Position numbers and translations under genes: made by a program. Below the pieces are notes generated by a model that searched no databases, was not told the DNA's origin, and was given only the letters and a program-made list of their open reading frames with translations. Below, piece by piece: positions 55,263 through 63,974 of a stretch of DNA of 64,000 nucleotides. Numbering within the stretch: position 1 is the stretch's first letter; each line of letters begins with the position of its first letter. Origin of the DNA: Pseudomonadota bacterium (lineage in GTDB: Bacteria > Pseudomonadota > Alphaproteobacteria > Rhizobiales > Devosiaceae); NCBI GenBank assembly GCA_023391095.1, contig JAEWBN010000002.1:62001-126000 (forward strand), given 5' to 3'.

Positions 55263-55301
55263 TCTCATGCAAGGGCGATCTTTATGCGCCTTGCAGTGAG
55301 A
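55263..55301. promoter_or_regulatory. Dyad in the LysR/operon divergent region
   Basis: TGCAAGG (55268-55274) and CCTTGCA (55289-55295) are perfect 7-bp arms 14 bases apart. TCTCA (55263-55267) and TGAGA (55297-55301) continue the symmetry on the outside, shifted by one base. Size and place fit a LysR recognition site serving both directions. Confidence 0.6.
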
Positions 55302-55371
55302 CGACAAGCAGATAGCATTTTCAAAACAAGCACTTTGACCACCCCTCCATCATGACCTTCGGACCCTTCAA

Positions 55372-55782
55372 ATGATCCCATTTCACATGGCCTTCGCCGT
55401 CAAAGACAAGGAAAGCACGCGACAGTTCTACGGCGATGTGATCGGCTGCAAGGTCGGGCGCGAGGCCGAGAACTGGATCGATTTCGACTTCTTCGGCCAC
55501 CAGCTTTCCGCCCATATCAACTCCGACCCCAAGCCCACTGCCCGCTCCAAGGTCGGCAATGACATGGTGCCGCTCCACCACTTCGGTGCCGTGCTGCCCT
55601 GGGATGCCTGGAATGGGTTGATCGATCGCCTGCGCGCCGCCTCCTATGCCTTCGTCATGGAGCCCAAAATCCGCTTTGAGGGCGAGCCGGGCGAGCAGGG
55701 CACCTTCTTCCTCCTCGATCCTTCCGGCAATGCGCTCGAGTTCAAGTCTTTCCGCAATCCCGACGCCATCTTCGAGCACTGA
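55372..55782 (+). CDS. VOC family protein (glyoxalase/bleomycin-resistance fold)
   Basis: A 136-residue two-module metal enzyme or binding protein. Metal ligands are probably His5 in MIPFHMAFAV, a His in VPLHHFGAVL and the Glu in GNALEFKSF. FYGDVIGCKVGREAENWIDF is typical of the VOC fold. It is the first gene of a tightly spaced operon with peptide-import genes. The activity is not predictable; dioxygenase, epimerase and isomerase members exist. Confidence 0.88.
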   Translation: MIPFHMAFAVKDKESTRQFYGDVIGCKVGREAENWIDFDFFGHQLSAHINSDPKPTARSKVGNDMVPLHHFGAVLPWDAWNGLIDRLRAASYAFVMEPKIRFEGEPGEQGTFFLLDPSGNALEFKSFRNPDAIFEH

Positions 55783-55792
55783 GTTTTAGCCC

Positions 55793-56977
55793 ATGAATTC
55801 CTTCGAGATCGGTCGCGACCTCACTGCCATCACCATGGGCATCGACGCCTATGAGCGCCGCCAGCCTGCCGAGAAGAGCCTTCTCGGGGGCGAAGGCCTC
55901 GTGCCGATCTACCTGGGTGGCGACAGCATTCCGGCGCGCCAGTACGACGACGTCGATACAATCAAGACCGATCTCGATACGCTCGCGGCGAAAGCGGCCG
56001 CCCTGCCGGCGAGCCCGCGCAAGGTATTCCTTGAGGGCATGATCCGGTCGGTACGTACCGCCACCAAGATGCTGGCCGGCGCGAGCCCGAGCTTTGAAGA
56101 AAAAGTTACCCAGCTCGTTGGCGCACCCGCCGGCCGCGAAGATCCCGCGGTGATCGAAGACGCGCGCGCCCGGCTGGACGCAGTCCTCAAGCGCTCCGGC
56201 TTCGTCAATGGCTCGCTCGGCGAGCGCGTCGCGGCCTGGGAAGAAGCGCGTGCCGTGCCCGCCGAACAGCTCGAAACCGTGTTCCGCGAATTGATGGCCA
56301 AGGCCAAGGCCAAGACCGATGCTATGATCTTTGACACCGGCGACTATGACATGGTCCTCAATCCGGTCCGCGGCATGTTCTACACCGCCCGCTGCTCGTT
56401 CAACGAAGGCAAGATGGACCTCAATTTCGACCTCAGCTTCACGCGCGCCGCGCTCAAGCACCTGGTCTGCCACGAAGTCTATCCCGGTCATTCCACACAG
56501 CTCCTCTCGACCAAGGCCGCGGTCGATGCCGGCGAAGCCCCGGCCGATGCGCTGCTGATCACCACCGACGCCATTACCGGCTGCGTGCAGGAAGGCATCG
56601 GCGATCAGGGCGTACACCTGATCGATTTCGTCGAAGATGACGATGACGCCATCCACATCGAACTGCGCCGCGTGCGCTCCGCCGCACAGACCAGCGCAGC
56701 CTGGATGCTGATGGTGGAAGGCATGCCGCGCGAGGATGTCGCCAATTATCTGCGCACCACCGCCATGGGCCAGGAAGCCTGGGTGCAGGGGCGCCTGCGC
56801 ATGGCCGCCCATCCGTTCCGCGGCCCCTTCATTTCCTCTTACTGGGCCGGCAACGAGGTCGTCCGCAAAGTGCGCGAACGCGTGACGGAGGCAGAGCGCC
56901 CGGCGTTCATCAAGGCGCTTTATTCCTACGCGAACTCGCCCGAGAGCCTCTCGATGTTCCCGCAAGTCGCCAACTAA
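55793..56977 (+). CDS. DUF885-like zinc metallopeptidase
   Basis: A 394-residue protein, shorter than most DUF885 members (about 550-600). It keeps the zinc-peptidase motif HEVYPGH at residues 227-233 with a downstream acidic stretch. The N-terminal half is helical with no signal peptide, so it is cytosolic. It may hydrolyse a peptide or amide bond in the imported compound. It starts 10 bases after the VOC gene. Family assignment rests on the HExxPGH motif and the neighbouring larger DUF885 gene. Confidence 0.65.
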   Translation: MNSFEIGRDLTAITMGIDAYERRQPAEKSLLGGEGLVPIYLGGDSIPARQYDDVDTIKTDLDTLAAKAAALPASPRKVFLEGMIRSVRTATKMLAGASPSFEEKVTQLVGAPAGREDPAVIEDARARLDAVLKRSGFVNGSLGERVAAWEEARAVPAEQLETVFRELMAKAKAKTDAMIFDTGDYDMVLNPVRGMFYTARCSFNEGKMDLNFDLSFTRAALKHLVCHEVYPGHSTQLLSTKAAVDAGEAPADALLITTDAITGCVQEGIGDQGVHLIDFVEDDDDAIHIELRRVRSAAQTSAAWMLMVEGMPREDVANYLRTTAMGQEAWVQGRLRMAAHPFRGPFISSYWAGNEVVRKVRERVTEAERPAFIKALYSYANSPESLSMFPQVAN

Positions 56978-57000
56978 CTGAGAAGGTCAGGGCCCCACCC

Positions 57001-58083
57001 ATGAAATTCACCATTATCGGTGCCGGCGCTATCGGCGGTCTGGCCGGCGCCTATATGACCAAAGCCGGCCATGACGTGCTTCTCGTCGATCGCTGGAAAG
57101 AGCATGTCGACGCGCTCAACGCCAATGGCATGACCATCGACGGCGTCCGTGGCGATCTCAACGTCAAGGTCCGGGCTGCGACGCCAGATCAGCTCTCCGG
57201 CGATCTCGGCACCGTCCTTGTGGCCACCAAATCCCAGCACACGCTCGAAGCGCTCGAGCAGATCGTGCCGCTGCTCAAACCGGACAGCGCCGTGGTCTCC
57301 TACCAAAACGGCTTCAACGAGCCCGACATGATCGCGCTGCTCGACCGGCATGGCCTGCCGGGCAAGGACATCATCATCGGCTCGATCCCCAATTATGGCG
57401 GCGCCCTGGTTGATCCAGGCTATATCGAATTCGTCCACGAGGGCCCGATCCAGCTCGGTGAAATGAGTGGCGAAATGACCCCGCGGCTCAAGGAGATCGG
57501 CGACGCGCTCTCGGCCCTGACCGAGGTCCAGTATTCGGACCGCATCTGGGGCCAGATCTGGGCCAAGGAAGTCTATTCCGCCCAGGTCGTCTTTTCGGCC
57601 CTGGCCGATGCCAAAATCCGCGACACGCTGGGCGTCGAGCGCTATGCCCGCCTTGCCGGCGCGATCGTCAAGGAAGCGCTCGAAATCGCCGATGCGAACA
57701 ATATCGATATCCAGGCCTTCGACTTCTTCGACCCCGCTAATTATCGCGTGAAGACGGCCGACGACACCAAGAAGCTCCTCGCCAATATCGACCACGCCAT
57801 CTGGCTCCTCAAGAAGGACCAGGACAACAAGCCCACCCACAATTTCAAGAAAAAGGGCTCGGGCATCTGGTGGGATATCGTTTATCGCAAGCGCCCCTCC
57901 GAAACCCGCGCCTTTGCCGGAAAGCTTATCGAGTTCGGCAAGAAGGCCGGCGCCGATACCCGTCTCAACGAGAAGATGGTCGGCATGATCTACGAAATCG
58001 AGGACGGCAAGCGCGAGCTCGGCTTCCATAATTATGATGAACTCGAAGCCTATGCGGCCGAGATCGGAAAGACCCTGCCATGA
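57001..58083 (+). CDS. Ketopantoate reductase family dehydrogenase (ApbA/PanE-like)
   Basis: A 360-residue NADPH-dependent reductase. MKFTIIGAGAIGGLAGAYM is the Rossmann nucleotide-binding site, VLVATKSQHTLEALEQIVPLL and VVSYQNGFNEPDMI follow the PanE pattern, and the C-terminal helical domain has the active-site Lys region (GQIWAKEVYSAQVVFSAL). It is longer than PanE (about 300), and its place in a catabolic operon argues against pantothenate synthesis. The stop overlaps the next start (ATGA). Confidence 0.85.
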   Translation: MKFTIIGAGAIGGLAGAYMTKAGHDVLLVDRWKEHVDALNANGMTIDGVRGDLNVKVRAATPDQLSGDLGTVLVATKSQHTLEALEQIVPLLKPDSAVVSYQNGFNEPDMIALLDRHGLPGKDIIIGSIPNYGGALVDPGYIEFVHEGPIQLGEMSGEMTPRLKEIGDALSALTEVQYSDRIWGQIWAKEVYSAQVVFSALADAKIRDTLGVERYARLAGAIVKEALEIADANNIDIQAFDFFDPANYRVKTADDTKKLLANIDHAIWLLKKDQDNKPTHNFKKKGSGIWWDIVYRKRPSETRAFAGKLIEFGKKAGADTRLNEKMVGMIYEIEDGKRELGFHNYDELEAYAAEIGKTLP

Positions 58084-59204
58084 GCGCTTCGACCACCAAA
58101 CTCGGCGTGGGCCTCATTGGCGCGCATACCTGGGCCGACAAGGCGCATTTGCCCGGCTACAAGGCGCATGAGCGCGTCGACCTCATTGCCGTCTGCGATC
58201 TTGATCCGGATCGCGCCAGAGCAATGGGCGAAAAATACGGGGCAAAAAAGGTCTTTACCGACCCCGAAAAGCTGATCGCCGATCCGGACGTGCAGATGGT
58301 CGACGTCTGCACCCCGACCCATACCCATTTGCCGCTCAGCCTGCTGGCCATTGAAGGGGGCAAGCACGTGCTCTCGGAAAAGCCGCTCCACACCGAAGCC
58401 GCCCCGGCCTTCGACGCAGCCGCCAGAGCCGACGCCCAGGGCGTCCGCACCAAGCTCGGCTTTACCTTCCGCTATTCCCCCGCCATCCGGCAGATCAAGA
58501 AATGGATCGATGATGGCACGCTCGGCGAAGTTTTTCATATCCACGGCTTTGAGCAGAATTCCCAATGGCTCGATCCGCAAGAGCCGTTGCGCCAGATCAC
58601 CCCGGGTACCGATCGCAATACGCTGATCCCGGCCTCCATCGTTGGCTATGGCTCGCACCTGATCGACCTCATGCGCTGGCTGGGCGGGGAGTTCGGCTCG
58701 GTCGCCTCCACAATGAAGAACTTCATCCCCGAGCGCATCGTTCGCGGTGAAGTTGGGCTGAAAAAGATCAAGGTCGAAGACGGCGCCGTGGCGCTGGTCG
58801 AATATGCCAATGGCGCCCAGGGGCTGCTGCAGACCTCCTATGTCGCCGTCGGCAATTATCCCGGGGTGGAAATCCGCGTCTATGGCTCGAAGGGCGCTGC
58901 CGTTGCCCGCTTGATCTCGGAATTCGGAACCGCCGAAACCCTGAAAATCGCCAAGGCCGAAGCCGTCGAATTCATCCCCTATGATGTCGGGCCCGAAGCC
59001 CTGCCGCCGGGCACGACGCTCAACACGCCCTGGCCGGAACTCTACTATCGCAATCTCGTCCGTCACTTCGTCGATGAAATTCTCGAAGACCGGCCGCAGG
59101 AATGCACCTTCTTCGATGGCGCCAAGAGCCAGGAAATCGTCGACGCGATTATCAAGGCGCATTTCGAGCGCCGTTGGGTCGATCTGCCGGGCAAGAGCGC
59201 ATGA
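58080..59204 (+). CDS. Gfo/Idh/MocA family oxidoreductase
   Basis: A 374-residue NAD(P)-dependent dehydrogenase. GVGLIGAHTWADKAHLPGY is the dinucleotide site (the third Gly is replaced by His), VDVCTPTHTHLPLSLLAIEG and KHVLSEKPLHTEA are the family core, and a C-terminal substrate domain follows with VGYGSHLIDLMRWLGGEF. It could oxidise an alcohol group of the imported compound. It is translationally coupled on both sides, by 4-base overlaps. Confidence 0.9.
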   Translation: MSASTTKLGVGLIGAHTWADKAHLPGYKAHERVDLIAVCDLDPDRARAMGEKYGAKKVFTDPEKLIADPDVQMVDVCTPTHTHLPLSLLAIEGGKHVLSEKPLHTEAAPAFDAAARADAQGVRTKLGFTFRYSPAIRQIKKWIDDGTLGEVFHIHGFEQNSQWLDPQEPLRQITPGTDRNTLIPASIVGYGSHLIDLMRWLGGEFGSVASTMKNFIPERIVRGEVGLKKIKVEDGAVALVEYANGAQGLLQTSYVAVGNYPGVEIRVYGSKGAAVARLISEFGTAETLKIAKAEAVEFIPYDVGPEALPPGTTLNTPWPELYYRNLVRHFVDEILEDRPQECTFFDGAKSQEIVDAIIKAHFERRWVDLPGKSA

Positions 59205-60820
59205 CGGTTTCCTTCGATCCGGCGCTCGTCGACGACTTTCTCGCCCATCACTGGCGCTTCCGCCCGGTCGATGCGACGTTCATGGGCGATCGTGCCCATG
59301 ATGGCGAGCTGCCGCCGGCCGGCCCCGAAACGCTCGCCGAAGAGATCGGCGCAATCGACGATCTCCTCGCCCGCCTTGAAGCCAGCGAGGAGCCCGAAAG
59401 TCTCGGCGACCGGCTTGACCGGCGCATGATGCTGGCCGAATTGCGCATGCAGCGTCTCAGCGCCGAAACGCGGCCGCGTCTGCACAATCCGGCTTGGTAT
59501 TCGGGCGAAGCAGCGTTTGCGATCATCTCGCTTTTGCTGCCGCAATCCATGCCGATCCGGCACGCCGCCCTGATCTCGCGGCTCAACGGCATTGGCGCAT
59601 TCCTCCGCGCAGCCATCGAACGGCTCGATGGCGTGCCGGCCTCCCAAGGCTGGGTCAAGCGCGCGCAGAGGGAAGCTGTGGCCATGGCCGGCTTCCTGCG
59701 GACGGACATAAAACTGCACGAAGAATTTGCCGACGACTGGGCTGAGCCTGCCCGCCAGGCGGCCGACGCCTTCGAGGCCTTCGCCGCCGCGCTCGACACC
59801 CAACCCGATGCCGATCCCGCCTGTGGCGAAGCCTATCTCGCCCAGCTCATGGCCGAGATTCATGGGCTGCCCATGTCGCCGCGCGAAGCTGTCGACCTGG
59901 CGGAGGCTGCCTACAGGCGCATGGGCGATGAAATGGCCGAGATGGCCCGTGCCATCGATCCCGGCCGCACAGCCGAGCAGATCCTTGCCGGTCTCGCCGA
60001 CATCCATCCCGCCGATCCGGAAGCGGTTTTTGACAGCTACATGGATTGGGACGTGCAGGCCGTTGCCCAAGGCAGCGCGCTGGTCACTCCGGCGCAGGAA
60101 TACGATCTCGACTACCGCTGGATGGCCCCGTGCTTCCGCAAGATCAGCCAGCCGCTCTATTTCCTTTTCTATCGCTCGCCCCCCGGCCTCAATCCCGGCG
60201 CCGGCAGCGTTTACTGGGTGACCCCGCCCGGCGAGGATGAGCAAGCCTTCCTCCGTGGCAACAATACCGCCATGGTGAAAACCATTCATTCGGTCCACCA
60301 CGGCAGCATTGGCCACCATACGCAGAACACCCGCGCCCGCGCCGCGCAATCGCGGCTGGCCCGCATCGCCGGCACCGATTGCGCCCTGGGCCTCGCCTTT
60401 CTCGGCTCCGGCACGCTGATCGAAGGCTGGGCCTGCTATGTCGAGGACCTGCTGATGGAAGCGCCGGGCTTTTATACGCCCGAGGAAATCCTCCTCCTCA
60501 AGCAGTTCGAGCGCCGCAATGCGGCGAGCGTCCTGGTCGACATCAAGCTGCACCTTGGCGACTGGACCCTTGACGAAGCCATGGTCTTTTATAGGGAGGC
60601 CGGCTTTGCAGCCGCCCGCGTCGAAGGCGAAGTGGTGCGCAATTCCATGCTGCCGGGCTCGCGCCTCATGTACTGGCTGGGCGTTGAGGGCATCAAGAGC
60701 CTGCGCCGACGCTGGAAGGGCGACACACTCGGTTTCCATGATCATCTGCTGAGCTACGGGCATATGCCGCTGGCCTGGATATCAGAGGAAATGGAAAGGG
60801 CAGGGCACCTCCACCCATGA
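59201..60820 (+). CDS. DUF885 family protein with altered zinc motif
   Basis: A 539-residue DUF885 protein. C-terminal hallmarks are TLIEGWACYVEDLL (the third-ligand Glu) and GQ/RLMYWLGVEGI-type sequence. The expected HExxPGHH reads HHGSIGHH at residues 366-373: the catalytic Glu is His367. It may be a divergent hydrolase or a non-catalytic member. No signal peptide is seen. The ATG overlaps the preceding stop, and its own stop overlaps the ATPase start, so it is coupled to the importer ATPases. Confidence 0.88.
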   Translation: MTVSFDPALVDDFLAHHWRFRPVDATFMGDRAHDGELPPAGPETLAEEIGAIDDLLARLEASEEPESLGDRLDRRMMLAELRMQRLSAETRPRLHNPAWYSGEAAFAIISLLLPQSMPIRHAALISRLNGIGAFLRAAIERLDGVPASQGWVKRAQREAVAMAGFLRTDIKLHEEFADDWAEPARQAADAFEAFAAALDTQPDADPACGEAYLAQLMAEIHGLPMSPREAVDLAEAAYRRMGDEMAEMARAIDPGRTAEQILAGLADIHPADPEAVFDSYMDWDVQAVAQGSALVTPAQEYDLDYRWMAPCFRKISQPLYFLFYRSPPGLNPGAGSVYWVTPPGEDEQAFLRGNNTAMVKTIHSVHHGSIGHHTQNTRARAAQSRLARIAGTDCALGLAFLGSGTLIEGWACYVEDLLMEAPGFYTPEEILLLKQFERRNAASVLVDIKLHLGDWTLDEAMVFYREAGFAAARVEGEVVRNSMLPGSRLMYWLGVEGIKSLRRRWKGDTLGFHDHLLSYGHMPLAWISEEMERAGHLHP

Positions 60821-61839
60821 CGGATCAGACCACACCACTGCTCGATATCCGCGGCCTCATCACCGAATTCTCGACCGAGACCGGGATCGTCCGCGCCGTC
60901 AAGGGCGTCGATCTCACCATTGGGCAGGGCGAAACCGTCGCCCTGGTCGGCGAAAGCGGCTCGGGCAAATCCGTCACCAGCCTTTCGGTCATGCGTCTCA
61001 TCCACAAGGGCGTCGGCGCCATTACCGGCGGCGAAATGCTGTTCCGCACGCGCTCGGGTCAGGTGGTCGATCTCGTCCAGCAGCCCGAAAGCGCCATGCG
61101 CGCCATTCGCGGCAACGAAATCGGCATGATCTTTCAGGAGCCGATGACCTCGCTCAACCCGACCCAGAAGGTCGGGGCGCAGATTGCCGAAGCGGCCCGG
61201 CTCCACCAGGGCCTTACCCGCAAGCAGGCCTGGACCCGCGCCATCGAAATGCTGGCCCTGGTCGAAATCCCCGATCCCGCCCGCCGCGTCGAGGTCTATC
61301 CGCACCAGATGTCGGGCGGTATGCGCCAGCGCGTCATGATCGCCATGGCTCTGGCCTGCAATCCCGCCCTGCTCATCGCCGACGAGCCGACCACGGCCCT
61401 CGATGTCACGGTGCAGTTGCAGATCCTCGAACTCATGCGGCGCCTGCAGCGCGAGATCGGCATGGGCATCTTGTTCATCACCCACAATCTCGGGGTCGTT
61501 GCCGAAGTCGCCGATCGCGTTGCCGTCATGTATGGCGGCCGCATCGTCGAAACCGCGCCGGTGCGGGAACTCTTCGCCCATCCAAGCCACCCCTACACGC
61601 GCGGCCTTCTCGATAGCCTGCCCGTGGTCGATCATGCCGCGCGCGCCTCCGGCCAGGAGCTGCGGCTCCGCGCCATTCCGGGCAGCGTCGTTGATCCGCG
61701 CAATCCGCCGCAGGGCTGCGATTTCAATCCGCGCTGCGCCTGGGTGATCCCCGAATGCCGCGCCGCGGTGCCCGCCCTCCTGCCGGTCGTGCCCGAACAT
61801 CGGGCCCGCTGCATCCGCTGGAACGAAGTCCATGGCTGA
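60817..61839 (+). CDS. Oligopeptide ABC transporter ATPase, DppD-like
   Basis: A 340-residue ABC ATPase. Walker A is GESGSGKS (residues 46-53), the signature is MSGGMRQRV, and Walker B is LIADEPTTALDVTVQ. The C-terminal oligopeptide-type tail carries the cysteines C-D-F-N-P-R-C expected for the Fe-S cluster domain of this family (QGCDFNPRCAWVIPEC). It powers uptake together with the DppF-like partner, which starts 8 bases before its stop. No permease or binding protein lies upstream; they should lie to the right of the window. Confidence 0.94.
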   Translation: MTDQTTPLLDIRGLITEFSTETGIVRAVKGVDLTIGQGETVALVGESGSGKSVTSLSVMRLIHKGVGAITGGEMLFRTRSGQVVDLVQQPESAMRAIRGNEIGMIFQEPMTSLNPTQKVGAQIAEAARLHQGLTRKQAWTRAIEMLALVEIPDPARRVEVYPHQMSGGMRQRVMIAMALACNPALLIADEPTTALDVTVQLQILELMRRLQREIGMGILFITHNLGVVAEVADRVAVMYGGRIVETAPVRELFAHPSHPYTRGLLDSLPVVDHAARASGQELRLRAIPGSVVDPRNPPQGCDFNPRCAWVIPECRAAVPALLPVVPEHRARCIRWNEVHG

Positions 61840-62824
61840 GCCACTCCTCGTCGTCGAAGACCTCAAGGTCCACTACCCAATCGGCAAGACGATCTTCAAG
61901 GAAGGCGTCACCCTCCGGGCGCTCGATGGTGTCTCCTTCACTGTCGGCAAGGGCGAGGTCGTCGGGCTGGTCGGGGAATCGGGGTCCGGCAAGACCACGC
62001 TCGGCCGTGCTGTTTTGCGCCTTGTCGAACCGACCTCCGGCAAGGTGCAACTGGGCGACAAGGAGGTGACGACGCTTCCGCCGGCGGACCTCAAAGCCCT
62101 GCGCAGCAAGATGCAGATCATCTTCCAGGACCCTTATGCGAGCCTCAATCCCCGCATGAGCGTCGGCCAGACGCTGGGCGAAGCCCTGATGCTGCACAAG
62201 ATCGGCACGCGAAAGGATCGCGATCAGCGCATCGGCGACCTGCTTGAACAGGTCGGCCTGCCGCGCAGCGCCGCGGCCCGTTTCCCGCATGAGTTTTCCG
62301 GCGGCCAACGCCAGCGCATCGGCATCGCCCGGGCCCTTGCGGTCAATCCCGAATTCATCGTCGCCGACGAACCGGTTTCGGCGCTCGACGTCTCGATCCA
62401 GGCCCAGATCATCAACCTCTTGCAGGATCTGCGTCGCGAACTGGGGCTTTCGCTCCTCTTCATCGGCCATGATCTGTCGGTCATCGAATTCCTCTGCGAC
62501 CGCGTCATCGTCCTTTATCTCGGCCGCGTCATGGAAATGGGCACCGCGGCCGAACTCTACGCTAACCCCCGTCACCCCTATACGCGCGCGCTGCTGGACG
62601 CCGCACCCGTACCGGACCCGACGATCCGCCGCGAGCGCATCACGCTCAAGGGCGACCTGCCCAGTCCGGTCAATCCACCCTCGGGCTGCGTTTTCCGCAC
62701 CCGCTGTCCCTATGCCATCGAGGCCTGTGCGGAGGTGGTGCCGCCGCTTGAAACGCGCGAAAGCGGCCATCGCGTCGCCTGTATCCGCAGCCACGAATTG
62801 AACCTGTCGAACCCGGCGGCCTGA
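61832..62824 (+). CDS. Oligopeptide ABC transporter ATPase, DppF-like
   Basis: A 330-residue ABC ATPase, partner of the DppD-like protein. GESGSGKTTL (Walker A), FSGGQRQRI (signature) and VADEPVSALDVSIQ (Walker B) are intact, and the tail has the C-x5-C-type cysteines in SGCVFRTRCPYAIEAC. It overlaps the DppD-like gene by 8 bases. The 164-base gap that follows suggests the transcript may end or re-start before the dehydrogenase gene. Confidence 0.94.
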   Translation: MAEPLLVVEDLKVHYPIGKTIFKEGVTLRALDGVSFTVGKGEVVGLVGESGSGKTTLGRAVLRLVEPTSGKVQLGDKEVTTLPPADLKALRSKMQIIFQDPYASLNPRMSVGQTLGEALMLHKIGTRKDRDQRIGDLLEQVGLPRSAAARFPHEFSGGQRQRIGIARALAVNPEFIVADEPVSALDVSIQAQIINLLQDLRRELGLSLLFIGHDLSVIEFLCDRVIVLYLGRVMEMGTAAELYANPRHPYTRALLDAAPVPDPTIRRERITLKGDLPSPVNPPSGCVFRTRCPYAIEACAEVVPPLETRESGHRVACIRSHELNLSNPAA

Positions 62825-62988
62825 TCCCTGCTGCTCAAATCGTCGGCACTTTGGACCAGCCTGCGCCAAGGCCCGGTGCATGCTGTGCGCTTTTGTGTCC
62901 AAACGCCTTTTGCATGATCTCAAGTGCAGAGAAATTGAATTTTTTCGGCCATTGCATGATCCAAGCTGGACACATCATGCTCCCTGTC

Positions 62989-63918
62989 ATGAAACGGTTA
63001 TTCATTGCCTCGCGCGGAAATCCTGAACATTTGGCCCAGCTATTCCGAGCGGAATTGCCGGATTTCGAGGTGCTGACACAACAGCCCGAACCCGGTGACG
63101 CCGATGTGCCGTTCATCGTTGTCGGTCGCCCTCTTCCGGGCGTCATCCGCGCGGTCCCAGGCCTCAAGCTCGTCCTCAGCCTCAATGCTGGCATCGAGCA
63201 TCTGCTGGCGAGCGGCGAAGTGCCAGACGAGCTGCCGATTGTCCGCCTCGTCGATGAAGGCCTCGCGCTTGGCATGGCCGAATGGGTCCTGGCGCAGACG
63301 CTGGCCTGGCACCGCAACCTCTTCCACTACGCCGAAATCCAAGCCAAAGGCGACTGGGCGCCGCTGGCTGAAAAGCTCGCCAATGAACGCAAGGTCACCG
63401 TCCTCGGCGCCGGCGCGCTGGGCCGTCCGGTGGCCGATCATCTGGTTCGCTTCGGTTTCGAAACGCGGGTCTGGGCCCGCTCGCAGCACGATATTCCGGG
63501 CGCAACAACCTATGCCGGCAAGTCGCAGCTGCTCGACGCCGTGAACGGCGCCGACATCGTCATCAATCTGCTGCCCCTCACCGCCGAAACGGCAGATATC
63601 GTCGACAAAAACCTGATCGCAGCGATGGCTGACGGCGGCTTTTTCATCAACGGCGCGCGCGGCGGCCACGTGGTCGACGCCGACCTGATCGCAGCGCTCG
63701 ACAGCGGCAAGCTCAGCGGTGCGGCGCTCGACGTGTTCAGAACCGAGCCCCTGCCGGCTGAGGACCCGCTTTGGAAACACCCCAAGGTCCGGCTGTCTCC
63801 GCATGTGGCGGCGCCGACCCACCAGCACATGGCGGTCAAGGAAATGGCCGCAAATATCCGACGCTTCGAGAACGGCGAGCCGGTGCGGAACGTCGTCGAT
63901 CGCAGCCTGGGCTACTGA
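62989..63918 (+). CDS. D-2-hydroxyacid dehydrogenase, glyoxylate/hydroxypyruvate reductase A type
   Basis: A 309-residue NAD(P)H-dependent dehydrogenase. The nucleotide site is VTVLGAGALGRPVADHL; catalytic residues are Arg in INGARGGHVVD, Glu in FRTEPLPAEDPLW and His in LSPHVAAPT. The best match is the GhrA group. The start is uncertain: ATG 62989 begins MKRLFIASRG, while ATG 62977 adds four residues; neither has a strong ribosome-binding site. It could reduce the keto-acid product of the operon. Confidence 0.88.
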   Translation: MKRLFIASRGNPEHLAQLFRAELPDFEVLTQQPEPGDADVPFIVVGRPLPGVIRAVPGLKLVLSLNAGIEHLLASGEVPDELPIVRLVDEGLALGMAEWVLAQTLAWHRNLFHYAEIQAKGDWAPLAEKLANERKVTVLGAGALGRPVADHLVRFGFETRVWARSQHDIPGATTYAGKSQLLDAVNGADIVINLLPLTAETADIVDKNLIAAMADGGFFINGARGGHVVDADLIAALDSGKLSGAALDVFRTEPLPAEDPLWKHPKVRLSPHVAAPTHQHMAVKEMAANIRRFENGEPVRNVVDRSLGY

Positions 63919-63974
63919 AATAGACCGGAAAACCGGCAAAGAACCTCAGAATTAGAGACCAAGGAAGGGACAAA

